NCBI GenBank assembly: GCA_018340805.1
Contig: JACMZG010001914.1
Location: forward strand, 43,292,498-43,356,497
Direction of reading: 5' to 3'
Length of the DNA: 64,000 bases
From: Microvelia longipes
Taxonomy: Eukaryota > Arthropoda > Insecta > Hemiptera > Veliidae
The notes beneath the pieces are model-generated. The model did not search any database and had not been told where the DNA came from. It was given only the letters and a program-made list of their open reading frames with translations. Shown here piece after piece: positions 25,865 through 35,709 of the stretch; position 1 is the stretch's first letter, and each line of letters starts with the position of its first letter. A program made the translations under genes and the position numbers.

Positions 25865-26195
25865 AGGTACGGGGTATCTCGGAACTTTTCCTCATAGAAT
25901 CGGATTCGCTACGCTAATCCTATCTGCTTGGGACTGGCAATATACAAGTCGTTAAATTTATACTACAATACATCTCCGGACTCGCTTTGCTCGTCTTCAG
26001 ATAGTAAAAACAAACGTTTCATACCCAGCTACAACTCATTCAGGTACTGACCATGCTCAAATCTGCTTAACTTATATCATCCAACAAACATTATAGATAT
26101 ACTTACTTAGGAACTTTAGAGTACTTATATTACGTAAAGTTATAAATTCGTACCAAATTTCAATTCAATTGGATAATTTTCCGTTTCTTCTATTT
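25865..26195 (-). mobile_element. 5S rRNA-like repeat family copy
   Basis: Inverse orientation. The 3' end begins at GGTACGGGGTATCTCGGAAC; the 5S-like segment is degraded (AGTACCTGAATGAGTTGTAG on its own strand); the 5' body (inverse of ACGTAAAGTTATAAATTCGT then AATTCAATTGGATAATTTTC) extends to about 26195. Confidence 0.7.
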
Positions 26196-26224
26196 TAGAC
26201 TATTTTGCAATGCCTAGAATCTTA

Positions 26225-26292
26225 AATTTTGCGACCCCCAAAAGTTTGCGCCCCGGGCGGCTGCCCGGTACACCCTACCTTTAATCCGGCAC
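26225..26292 (-). mobile_element. hAT-type transposon end, fragment
   Basis: On the minus strand it starts TAGTGCCGGATTAAAGGTAG and runs into GGGCAGCCGCCCGGGGC. CAGTGCCGGATTTA-type ends with GGGCN-rich subtermini are common in animal hAT elements. Only this terminus is present. Confidence 0.45.
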
Positions 26293-26310
26293 TACACACA
26301 CACATACAGG

Positions 26311-26600
26311 CATAGAGATATATTACTAGAGGGTCCCTATTGGCTGAATTTTGAAACATCGAAAAAGTAACCTGACCACATTCGATTATCATCAAATAAA
26401 CAGAACAAAAAAACAGTAAATATAGTAGAATGTTTAAATTACCAATCAAAACACAAACAATCTGTGGGAAGCCTAAAACAATTGATTAATTATAACCTCA
26501 ACTCCCTCTTGGAGGAGGTTTCAATGAGGTTACACAGAGCCCCTGAGAGCCCCACTAAAAATGTTTCAGACCTCTCAATGTATTAAGATAGGCTATGCTC
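26311..26600 (+). repeat. Dispersed repeat, partner at 51190-51485
   Basis: About 290 bp nearly identical to 51190-51485 in the same orientation (TATATTACTAGAGGG, then AATCTGTGGGAAGCCTAAAA and CTCCCTCTTGGAGGAGGTTT, GAGAGCCCCACTAAAAATG). The second copy keeps an open frame through KTVNYIVECLKYKSQHK and LLEEVFNEVTQ, which suggests the 3' part of a retrotransposon ORF1 or a similar gene. I do not recognise the family. Confidence 0.7.
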
Positions 26601-27097
26601 CCTCTAGTATACATCTCTATGCATACAGGGACAACACAACTTTGGTCTTAAAAGCACTTAAAAAGGATAATACAGATGAAATCCCAGCTTCAGATTTCTT
26701 TGCTATCACAATATTTTTCATGCGGTATAAATGAGGATAAGTAAAAATGATAAACAGATAATACGTTTTTTTTACAATTTTTAATTAAATAGTCGTCACA
26801 CTATAACAAAGCCTTAACGTTTAGCTGCTTGATGGAAACAAGCAATAAAGAAGAGTTACAGCCGCATTGCAGCTACAAGGCATTAGAGCCAAACACTGAG
26901 ACAAATCGATTCTCATCATATTTTTCCTCTTCTTCTTAGCAATTTTCTTAAAAACCAGATTTTTGGAGGAAGCTAATGAGTTATGAATTTTGACCATAAT
27001 ATTAATTAACCATAAATTCACGTAATAATAAATAGCACTAAGGAAATTGCTAATGAATAAATATTGTAATACTCCTATTCCGTAGCAACCTTTATAT

Positions 27098-27910
27098 CGC
27101 GAAGAGATAGTTGTAAGGTTGGCAATACCAATGGCGGGAAAACGAAAGGGTGATCAAAATTTTTTTATCATAGAATTAGCATGAGAGCCGATAAAAATTC
27201 TTCTTTTATTTCTTTATTGTTAGTTAATTTGTGATAAATGCGGTAAAAATTAATAGAACGACTATCGGTGCTAAAAAAGTTGCAAATATTTCATAGATAA
27301 ATACTTCGTTTATTCCAGGATTTTAAATATAGAATCAGGCTCTTATCACTACAGACTTGGATTTGTCCGATTTAACACAAAAATAATAAAACCTAAACGA
27401 ATAATTTAAACAAACATTTTACAAAAAAGTGAATTTATTGAGTTATTAATTATTTTAGTGAGTAAATAAAATTGATTAATAAAAACACCATCACGGTGAA
27501 AATCGGCTTGTTATCAGTTAATTTAAATACCTGTTACAACTAATTGAAACAATTTAATGCAATTAAAAGGTAATTTTGTGTGTTGTACAAAATAAAATTA
27601 ATTACAAGTAACATTAATTAATAATTAATAAATAAAACACTATATTGTGATTTTCATCTTCTTATCACTCAATTTAAATACTCGTGACAACCCATTAAAA
27701 CCCTATTTTTAAATGAAATAGTGATTTTACTGAGTTCATACGCCCTAAAAGTAATTAAATTAAAGCACTTCGAGAAAAAAATTAAAGAAATAATCGTCAT
27801 AAACAAGAAAAACCAAAAAAAACCCCATAAGGACTTTAACAACGATCACCCTTTCGTTATCAATTTCTTATCAGCGACAGTGGCGCTGCTACGGACTTTG
27901 AATCGCGAAT
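27098..27910 (-). mobile_element. 0.82-kb TIR element, right member of the inverted pair
   Basis: Reverse complement of 24959-25790 with scattered differences over the whole length: starts TCGCGAAGAGATAGTTGTAA and ends GGACTTTGAATCGCGAAT. Together the two make an inverted repeat with arms of about 820 bp and a 1.3-kb spacer that carries a 5S-like repeat and the 26311 repeat. Confidence 0.8.
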
Positions 27911-27930
27911 ATCGATAAATTAATAAATAT

Positions 27931-28430
27931 CGGGTACGGGGTACCTCGGGACTTGTGTCCTCATTACACCGAAATCTTTACGCTCATCCTCCCTACTTCG
28001 AACTCGCTTCGCTCGTCCACAGAATATACAATTTGTCAAATGAATGCTGCAACACCTCTTTGGACTCGCTTCGCTCGCTCTCAGATTGTAAATACATCCG
28101 TATCATTCTCAGCGGTCACCCATATAGCACTGACCACGCTCAATGCTGCTAAACTTTTATGAAGCAACAAAAACCATATATACGCTTGTCGTATTAAAAC
28201 GAAACTTGGTGGGCCAATTTATTACGTAAAGTTATATAATTGTACTAAATTTAACTCAATTAAATAGTTTTCCGATTTTTTACAATTAAAAAAAACGTAC
28301 AGAAGTCATTTAATAAAAATTGAACTAATGCTAATAATAAAATAAAACTCGGCACATATACTAGTCTTATTCATGGCTACATGCGTGCTAAATCTCAATT
28401 TGATCGCATAATTTTTCCGAGTTTTATGAT
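27931..28430 (-). mobile_element. 5S rRNA-like repeat family, longest copy
   Basis: On its own strand: a 5' body of about 260 bp (from about 28430, including GAATAAGACTAGTATATGTG and TAGCATTAGTTCAATTTTTA), then AAAAGTTTAGCAGCATTGAG, CGTGGTCAGTGCTATATGG and GTGACCGCTGAGAATGA (5S-like), then AGCGAGCGAAGCGAGTCC and the terminus GAGGTACCCCGTACCCG. The body matches upstream of the copy at 51880-52357, so the 5S-like segment is central, not at the 5' end. Confidence 0.85.
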
Positions 28431-28526
28431 TTTTTGAAACTTTTGCAGAGTTTTGGACTATTGCAAACACAATACTCTTCCCATATATGTAAGGTATGAA
28501 CGAGAGAAAAGTAAACAAATAATAAT

Positions 28527-28892
28527 ATGGTGTTACTAGTTTGTTTACTAGTTAGTTTACTAGTTTGTTTACTAGTTAGTTTACTAGTTAGTTTACTAGT
28601 TTGTTTACTAGTTTGTTCACTGGTTTGTTTACTAGTTTGTTCACTAGTTTGTTTACTAGTTTGTTCACTAGTTTGTTGACTAGTTTGTTCACTAGTTTGT
28701 TTACTAGTTTGTTCACTAGTTTGTTTACTAGTTTGTTCTAGTTTGTTTACTTAGTAGTTTGTTCACTAGTTTGTTTTAGTTAGTTTACTAGTTTGTTCAC
28801 TAGTTTGTTCACTAGTTTGTTTACTAGTTTGTTGACTAGTTTGTTGTTAGTTGACTAGTTTGTTTACTTGTTAGTTTACTAGTTAGTTTACA
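28527..28892. repeat. 12-bp minisatellite, ACTAGTTTGTTT
   Basis: About thirty units of ACTAGTTTGTTT with variants ACTAGTTTGTTC and ACTAGTTAGTTT. No spacers. Confidence 0.95.
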
Positions 28893-29463
28893 TCTTGCAA
28901 TATTACGAGCCGCAGTTTAGCCGATGTGAGCATGAGCTAAAGTCATCTATTATATTTTAGGCTACACGTATGAAATATACAGCTATTCAGAGAATGTATA
29001 TTATACTGGACTTATGAGAATATCAATGTAAGAAACCCTAACATAAAAACAAATATTTAGAAAATCTAAGAAAACAGAAACGGACGAAATCTAATAATTC
29101 TTTTAGCCCAACACTGACATCTTAAAAAAGCAATAATGGAGGGTTTTTTCGAATAATAAATTTTCAAAAAATGTCACCCATGTGTTGACGTGCAGCAAAC
29201 AGCCTTCCTTTCAATGAGGTTTTATTAAGTTTTGCAGTAATGTTGTATTATATTAAAGAAGCTAAATGTACATAGATTCTCGACATGTTTTTGAGTTTGT
29301 ATAAAGATATACAATAAACAAATCCATTTGAGAACCGAGCACACTTAGATTCATATATAAAGGAAATAAAACATTTTTCTTTCCTTCCAAGATGGAACAT
29401 ATCAAGAAAAAAGAGAAACAACTTTTTATCGGGGGGAAACTGCATAATATAAAGAAACAAAAA

Positions 29464-29528
29464 CCGGGTACGATGTACCTCGGAACTTTTCCTCATCACA
29501 TCGGATTCGCTACGCTCATCCTCCCTGT
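29464..29528 (-). mobile_element. 5S rRNA-like repeat family, 3'-end fragment
   Basis: CGGGTACGATGTACCTCGGA then CTTTTCCTCATCACATCGGA and TTCGCTACGCTCATCCTCC: only the last 65 bp of the family. Confidence 0.8.
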
Positions 29529-29561
29529 TCAGGATTTTTTTTTTGTTTTTAAACAAAAATT

Positions 29562-29935
29562 CTTTAGGAAAGAATAATAATGAAGACAGCAGTCCTAGTT
29601 TTTGTTGATATAATTTATTACATCAGAGCTTTCGCACAAGCGATGCTTGGCATCCTCAGCGAATCTAATAACAAGTAAACAAAACCATAAACCAATTTCA
29701 AAACATATGTTTTGAAATGTTTTTGCCTTGTTTGGTATGTATATTTTTATTTCTGTTCTTTTGTAATTGGTTTATGGTTTTTTACTTGTTATTAGATTCA
29801 CTGAGGATGCCAAGCATCGTTTGTGCGAAAGCTTTGATGTAATAAATTAAACTAACAAAAACTAGGACTGCTGTCTTCATTATTATTCTTTCCTCATTAA
29901 ACTCACAGTCCATTACATCTTAATTCTTAAAAATT
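29562..29935. mobile_element. Foldback element, GAAGACAGCAGTC family, copy 2
   Basis: Same arms as 10948-11283, here better preserved (about 150 bp each), with the centre at AAAACATATGTTTTG (29700-29715). The right flank extends the terminus outward through CTCACAGTCCATTACATCTT, which also matches the left flank of copy 1. Confidence 0.92.
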
Positions 29936-30365
29936 CTTTATTTAATAAATATTTACAAATAATCTAAAAGATTATTAATTAATGATAATAATTTTTAATA
30001 ATTATTTAATATGTAATTATTATTTTTAAATTTCTATTTTTTTTGTTAACAGGATATTTTCTTTTATATTTCTTATTTCTCAATATATTTATATTTTCTA
30101 TACAACTCCTTGGCCAAGCTCAAGCTATGGCTTTTTTTGATGAAGAATATAGTTACAGTTTTTTTGTCTAAATTGTATTATTTTTGCTAAATATGTATTA
30201 TTTATAAATTTTAATAATTTTTAAATAAAATATTAAAAAAAATTATTGCAATATCTACTTATGAACTAGAATATAAATTTAATTCAAAATGTTTTAGTTG
30301 ATCTAAATGTTTTACTAAATGCTACTTAAAGAATTTTATACCTAGACGGTATATAATACGAAATT
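29936..30365. other. AT-rich, no feature
   Basis: Extremely AT-rich; nothing recognised. Confidence 0.5.
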
Positions 30366-30465
30366 TAATGACTAGATTTAAGAGAGTAAAGAATCACTTT
30401 TCACTCCCAAGGGAGTAAAAAGTACTTTTTACTCCGTACTTTTTTTACTGCGGTCGCTGCATTCA

Positions 30466-30645
30466 ATGATCAAATCATCTTTGCTTGTGAGAGAAAATTT
30501 TAATATCAAAAGCTATGCATCACTAATAGCATTATTAAAAAGAAAAAAACAAGGTTATGTTGCAAAGAAAGCGAATGTTTTTACTAAGAACCAAGTTGAA
30601 GACTTTTTGCATAATTCACCAAACGACGAGTTTCTTATAATAAAG
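30466..30645 (+). pseudogene. Tyrosine-recombinase (Crypton-like) N-terminal domain exon
   Basis: Sixty codons: MIKSSLLVRENFNIKSYASL, then LKRKKQGYVAKKANVFTKNQ and VEDFLHNSPNDEFLIIKV, ending at an AAG|GTAAG donor. The pattern LLKRK..GY..KKA.VFT..QV..FL...P...FL..KV resembles the core-binding domain of Crypton-like tyrosine recombinases found widely in arthropod genomes. No catalytic domain (R...HxxR...Y) follows in the window, so this is an isolated exon or dead fragment. The assignment is from pattern memory and not verified. Confidence 0.5.
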
Positions 30646-30748
30646 GTAAGATAATTTTCAGTTAAAAAATCTTGAAAAAAGAAATGAAAAAAGACATTCT
30701 TACTTTATTTTCAATGTCGACGTCTGGAGATAAAATCTTGTATGCACC

Positions 30749-30945
30749 TTGGGAGTAAAATGCCATTATTCCCTCGCAATAATTTCCTCCCTCGGCTTCG
30801 CCTCGGGAGTAAATAGCTATAACTAAATCCCTCGGCTTCGCCTTAGGATTTAAAATCCTTTGGTTCCCTCGGCTTTCGCCTTAGGAACCAACATAATGCT
30901 CAGGGAATAATGACATTCTTTACTCCCTTGGTGCATAAATAACTA
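30749..30945. mobile_element. Small hairpin-rich TIR element (GGGAGTAAA)
   Basis: Left end ATGCACCTTGGGAGTAAAAT then GCCATTATTCCCT; right end is the inverse (AGGGAATAATGACATTCTTT then ACTCCCTTGGTGCAT). The inside is three copies of CCTCGGCTTCGCCTNRGGA joined by short AT spacers. A similar design with other sequence is at 42677-42894. Related CTCCCAAGGGAGTAAA hairpins precede it at 30391-30440. Confidence 0.7.
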
Positions 30946-31499
30946 TTATACGGCCCTTAACTGGGCCGCAGTGATCCTCAGAGGTCCGCAGCCTCTGAAG
31001 ATCGCGAGGCGATGAAAATTTTCTAGATACAAGGCAAAATTTCATGTAAAAATAAATACTAAAAGAAAAATAGTGTCGCGATGGAAATTCGCTAAATAAA
31101 TGTAACAAAAACAATGTGGCCACGAGGCCACAAACAGGCCCCCGGGCCGCGAAGCGTATTTTCGATTAAAAACGTTGATTTTTTTACGCGTTGTTCGCAA
31201 GCACTAAATGTATTTTAAAGTAGAACTTATTATATTCACTTATATACATAGATGTTCTATGTATAAAATTGTCTACAACAATATACAAACAATTATTTAT
31301 TATTCTATGTATATAATTGTCTATGTTCGATGTCTATATTCAACTTGTTTGTTTATTAGTTTATGTATAAACTAAAATAAAATACTAGTAATGCGTTGCA
31401 TCAAGAACTCACGGCAAAGAATACATAAAAAAAAATATTAATTTAAAACAAGCGAAATGAGTTTATCAAAACATTCGGATGCTATACTATTTTAAAGTA

Positions 31500-32834
31500 T
31501 AAACTCAAAAAGGCTCGCATCGCTTGCTAGTTTAGGTATCTTTAACATTTACATAGTAAAAAAGGCTCGCTACGCTCGCTAGATTGCTTATATTTATAAT
31601 AATACAAAGTTAAAAAAAGGCTAGCTTCGCTCGCTAAATTGCTTATATTATAATAAAATATATTGTAAAAAGGCTCGCTTCGCTCGCTAGATTGCTTATA
31701 TTTGTAATAATACAACGTTAAAATAGGCTCGCTTCGCTCGCTAGATTGCTTATATTATAATAAAATATATTGTAAAAAAGGCTCGCTTCGCTCGCTAGAT
31801 TGCGTAGATTTATATTAATGCATAGTAAAAAAGGCTCGCTTCGCTCGCTTGATTGCGTATATTTATAATAATAAATATTAAAAGAAGCTCGCATCGCTCG
31901 CTAGATTGCGTAGATTTATATTCATGCATGTGAAAGAAGGCTCGCTTCGCTCGCTAGATTGCTTATATTTGTAATAATACAACGTTAAAGATAGGCTCGC
32001 TTCGCTCGCTAGATTGCTTATATTATAATAAATATATTGTAAAAAAAGGCTCGCTTCGCTCGCTAGATTGCGTAGATTTATATAATGCATAGTAAAAAAG
32101 GCTCGCTTCGCTCGCTTGATTGCGTATATTTATAATAAAAATGGTAAAAGAAGGCTCGCTTCGCTCGCTAGATTGCGTAGATTTATATTCATGCATGTAA
32201 AAGAAGGCTCGCTTCGCTCGCTAGATTGCTTATATTTATAATAAAATATATTGTAAAAAAGGCTCGCTTCGCTCGCTAGATTGCTTATATTTGTAATAAT
32301 ACAACGTTAAAGATAGGCTCGCTTCGCTCGCTAGATTGCTTATATTAAATAAAATATATGTAAAAAAGGCTCGCTTCGCTCACTAGATTGCGTAGATTTA
32401 TATTATTGCATATTAAAAAAGGCTCGCTTCGCTCGCTAGATTGCGTATATTTATAATAATACATAGTAAAGAAGGCTCGCTTCGCTCGCTAGATTGCTTA
32501 TATTAAATATTAATGCATAGTAAAAAAGGCTCGCTTCGCTCGCTAGATTGCTTATATTTAATATTAATGCATAGTAAAAAAAGCTCGCTTCGCTCGCTAG
32601 ATTGCTTATATTTGTAATAATACAACGTTAAAATAGGCTCGCTTCGCTCGCTAGATTGCTTATATTTATAATAATACTACGTTAAAAATAGGCTCGCTTC
32701 GCTCGCTAGTTTGCTTATATTTATAATAAAATATATTTAAAAAAGGCTCGCTTCGCTCGCTAGATTGCTTATATTTAATATTAATGCATAGTAATAAAGG
32801 CTCGCTTCGCTCGTTAGATTGCTTATATTTATAA
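31500..32834. repeat. Tandem satellite, about 50-bp units (GGCTCGCTTCGCTCGC), left block
   Basis: About 27 units of AAAAAGGCTCGCTTCGCTCG then CTAGATTGCTTATATTTATA and ATAATAC or ATTAATGCAT. Several subtypes alternate (TTGCTTATATT with ATACAACGTTAAA; TTGCGTAGATTTATA with TTCATGCATG), a higher-order pattern. The array is interrupted in a TATAA site by the LINE at 32835-36812 and resumes at 36813. Small minus-strand frames with SERSEP/ASEAS repeats are translations of the array. Confidence 0.95.
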
Positions 32835-32930
32835 GTATTGCATTTTACTTTTTGTATTTTAACATAACATAACATAACATATTTATAAGTAAAAGCCATA
32901 AAATGGCAGTACTGTCGTCAAAATTTATAT

Positions 32931-33140
32931 TTTAAAAAGCTTTTGTAAAAAACTCCTCGACTGAGTAGAGTTCGGCTTCTTTGAGACTCTTTTTAATAAA
33001 TGATTTGAATAAGTTGTGTGGTAGGTTCCTCTTTTCTTCTGGAAGATGGTTGAGTAAGCGGAGACCAATTTGTTGGGGAGAACACCTTTGTGTAGTCGCT
33101 AGTCGACAGAAGGGAATGACCAGATCCTTTCCCCGGGTGT
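32931..33140 (-). CDS. LINE ORF2, C-terminal tail (shifted frame)
   Basis: Continues the RT ORF after a frameshift near 33140: VIPFCRLATTQRCSPQQIGL, then RLLNHLPEEKRNLPHNLFK and ELYSVEEFFTKAF before TAA at 32931-32933. The motif sequence (IP..R....Q.SP...G..L.N.LP, then YS.EEF) is the usual end of CR1/Jockey-like ORF2 proteins, which shows that the stop at 33099 in the other frame is not the natural end. Confidence 0.8.
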
Positions 33141-34547
33141 GTACTGGTGAGTTGGTGTTGTCCAGGTCAGCTCCTGATTCTTTACTTCCATCAAGCAGTG
33201 GTAGATAAAGAGACTGGGCAGTGTTAAGCAGTTTGCTTTTTTAAAGTATCCTACACAACTAATTCTTGGCTTCAAGCCGAAGATGATCCTTATAGCTGCT
33301 TTTTGCAAGATGAATATTTTGTTGTTTTGGTCTGAATTTCCCCATGCAATGACTCCATATGACAGTCTGCTCATAAAGCATGCATGAAATACATTTTTTA
33401 ATATTTCTATGGAGGTAGTTAAAGAAAGTCTACGAAGCATAAATAGGCATGATGCCAGCTTAGATGAAAGTTTCTGGGTGTGATCCTGCCAGGACAGACG
33501 ATTATCTATTTGTAGACCAAGGTAATTAACTGACTCCAATCCTTTTTTGGTTAGCGAAAATATGAGCTCTTGGGTCTTATCTTTATTCATTTTAAGGCCA
33601 TTTGCTTGGCACCAATTTTCTAAGTGATCAGCAAACTCCTGAAGCCTCATGAGCAGTTCTTCGAGCGATAAACCCCAGGTCAGTATAGACACATCATCAG
33701 CGAAAAGGGAAATAAATAAATAGAGGTTCTCTATGGAGAATGCCAGATCATTTATAAATAAAATGAAGAGAAGCGGGGCTAATCCTGAGCCTTGTTTCAC
33801 TCCACAGAGAATATCAAGCAGTGCTGATGACAGTCCGTTGAAGTCAACATACTGAGACCAATTTGAGAGGAAGTCTTCAAGGAATTCAATACAGTTTTCA
33901 CTGAAGTTGTAGTACTTGCACTTATATATGAGTATGAGAATTGGAACCAAGTCAAATGCTTTAGTTAAATCAAATAGTCTTATTCCAACTTGTTTTTTAT
34001 CTTCAAGACAAGAGAGAATTCTTCGCACCATTTCTATACTAGCTGTTGTTGTACTTTTGCCCTTTCTAAAGCCATATTGTTCTGAGTGGAGAAGGTTGTT
34101 ATCTTCTAGAAAGGATCTTATCCTGACCATAGCAGCTTGTTCTATGACTCTTGCTATCATAGGTAAGAGAGAGATAGGCCTAAACTCTCCATAGGATGAC
34201 GCGTTATTCTTCTTAGGCACAGGTACGACCCTAGCTAGCTTTAACACTTTAGGAAATTTACCTTGATCAAAACACCTATTAGTAAGGTATACAATGGGTG
34301 TGACTAAATAGGGAATGCATTTTTTTAGAAGGCTAGCAGAGAGACCAAAACAATCAGGTGAGCAACTATTTGACAGGTTTTTAACTAGACCTAAGACTTC
34401 TTGGCTGTTCGTATGGTGAAGCTCTAATTTATGTTCAGGCTGGGGTGCTTTTTCTAAAAAATATTTTAAAATCTTTATTAGATTGATCAATTTTTGTTCC
34501 ATTTTTAAGGACCGAAGATACAAAATAGTCATTGAAACCATTAGCAC
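33099..34547 (-). CDS. LINE ORF2, reverse transcriptase part
   Basis: Makes cDNA from the element's own RNA at a nicked target. True homology starts near 34455, after a frameshift; the first ~30 codons from the Met at 34547 are an out-of-frame reading of the endonuclease end. Motifs in order: VVPVPKK and FRPISLLP (RT 1), YGFRKGKST (RT 2), IRLFDLTKAFDLV with the first catalytic Asp (RT 3/A), GVKQGSGLAPLLFILFINDL (RT 4/B), SLFADDVSIL with the catalytic FADD (RT 5/C), then NYLGLQID and RLSYGVIAWG of the thumb region. Catalytic residues are intact. It ends early at 33099 through a second frameshift. Confidence 0.93.
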   Translation of the reverse strand: MLMVSMTILYLRSLKMEQKLINLIKILKYFLEKAPQPEHKLELHHTNSQEVLGLVKNLSNSCSPDCFGLSASLLKKCIPYLVTPIVYLTNRCFDQGKFPKVLKLARVVPVPKKNNASSYGEFRPISLLPMIARVIEQAAMVRIRSFLEDNNLLHSEQYGFRKGKSTTTASIEMVRRILSCLEDKKQVGIRLFDLTKAFDLVPILILIYKCKYYNFSENCIEFLEDFLSNWSQYVDFNGLSSALLDILCGVKQGSGLAPLLFILFINDLAFSIENLYLFISLFADDVSILTWGLSLEELLMRLQEFADHLENWCQANGLKMNKDKTQELIFSLTKKGLESVNYLGLQIDNRLSWQDHTQKLSSKLASCLFMLRRLSLTTSIEILKNVFHACFMSRLSYGVIAWGNSDQNNKIFILQKAAIRIIFGLKPRISCVGYFKKANCLTLPSLFIYHCLMEVKNQELTWTTPTHQYTPGERIWSFPSVD

Positions 34548-35709
34548 TTAGATTTTTATTTTGAGCTTTGTTCCTTCTAGATGTAGTTTTTAGCTCATTT
34601 TGAACTATTTGCCAGGATGTTTTAGTAACATTATTTGAGTTACTAATCAACTTATCGTTATAGTTGGACTTGGCGCTCTTTATTAACTTCCTGTATCTAG
34701 TTCTAGCCAGATTTGCTTCTCTTTTTGTTGCTTGAGATGGATGTTGGTGGGCCCAGTCTCGAAGGAAATAGTACATGTCGCGACTTTTAGTAACATCGTC
34801 ATTTACCCATGCGGAAGACTTTGTTTGTATCTTAATTTTCCTTTTTTTGTAAGGACAAGAAACATCTAGCGCCCAAGTTAAACTTTCTATAAATTTGTTC
34901 ATGGCTTGATCTGCATCTTCGATTTCGTAAATACTGTCCCAAGACAGGGTTTGAAGCAAGTCAATGAGGTGTTCAATATTTTCTTTTTTGGTGCATCTGG
35001 TTATGATAGTTTTTCCTTGGTCAGTTTCAGCATCACAGGAGAGAATTAACTCGATGGCATGGTGGTCTGACATTTTTCCTCCTACCTTGGCTGTGTACCA
35101 GTCCTGATGGTAATTTGTCAGGAAGTTATCTATGCATGCAGGTTTTCCATTAATGGGAATTCTGGTGTAGTCAAATATAGTTTCATGTAGTCCATAGCTC
35201 TTCAGTAGGTTTAGAAAAATGTCTTTTTGTTTAATATGAGTAGGGTTTGTGCTATCTTCAAGATGTACATTAAAATCTCCCATTATAATAATTTTTTTAT
35301 TTAATTTAGTTACTTCTGCAAAAAAGTTATTGAGGTTTTCTATAAAGGATTCAAAATTTGAATCCTCTGGAGTTCTATATATGCAAGCAACTAACATGTT
35401 CATACTAGGTATTGTTATTGCACTAAGTTCAAAAATACTTTCGATAGCGGCATTCTTAGATATAAAATTTTGGGTGCATATACTTGAGTCAGTGTATATT
35501 GCTGACCCTCCCCAGGCTTTATTTTCTCTGCAGTAAGCAGAAGCTAGAGAAAAATTTGAAGGTACATAATAGTCAATTTCATTACCCCGGCAGTTGTGCT
35601 CGGTAAGTCCAATAATTTTAATATCGTTCCGGGAAGTTAAAAAGTGATCCAGCTCATTCCATTTACTTTTAAGACCTTGTATATTAGAGTGATAAATAAC
35701 GGATTCGAG
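34435..35709 (-). CDS. LINE ORF2, APE-like endonuclease part
   Basis: Nicks target DNA for target-primed reverse transcription. The open frame starts directly after the ORF1 stop (TGA 35710-35712) in the same frame and has no Met until 35403. N-terminal block: YHSNIQGLKSKWNELDHFL with the metal-binding Asn, then IIGLTEHN with the catalytic Glu; later YRTPED, IIIMGDFNVHL (D..N pair), and MSDHHAIE with the SDHH catalytic pair. All core endonuclease motifs are present. The frame ends at 34435 through a frameshift at a T6 run near 34455, beyond which the RT frame takes over. Confidence 0.9.
   Translation of the reverse strand, partial: LESVIYHSNIQGLKSKWNELDHFLTSRNDIKIIGLTEHNCRGNEIDYYVPSNFSLASAYCRENKAWGGSAIYTDSSICTQNFISKNAAIESIFELSAITIPSMNMLVACIYRTPEDSNFESFIENLNNFFAEVTKLNKKIIIMGDFNVHLEDSTNPTHIKQKDIFLNLLKSYGLHETIFDYTRIPINGKPACIDNFLTNYHQDWYTAKVGGKMSDHHAIELILSCDAETDQGKTIITRCTKKENIEHLIDLLQTLSWDSIYEIEDADQAMNKFIESLTWALDVSCPYKKRKIKIQTKSSAWVNDDVTKSRDMYYFLRDWAHQHPSQATKREANLARTRYRKLIKSAKSNYNDKLISNSNNVTKTSWQIVQNELKTTSRRNKAQNKNLSANGFNDYFVSSVLKNGTKIDQSNKDFKIFFRKSTPA

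Noticed and set aside
31878..32899. Minus-strand frames with NLASEASL or QSSERSEP repeats
   Set aside because: Translations of the GGCTCGCTTCGCTCGC satellite.
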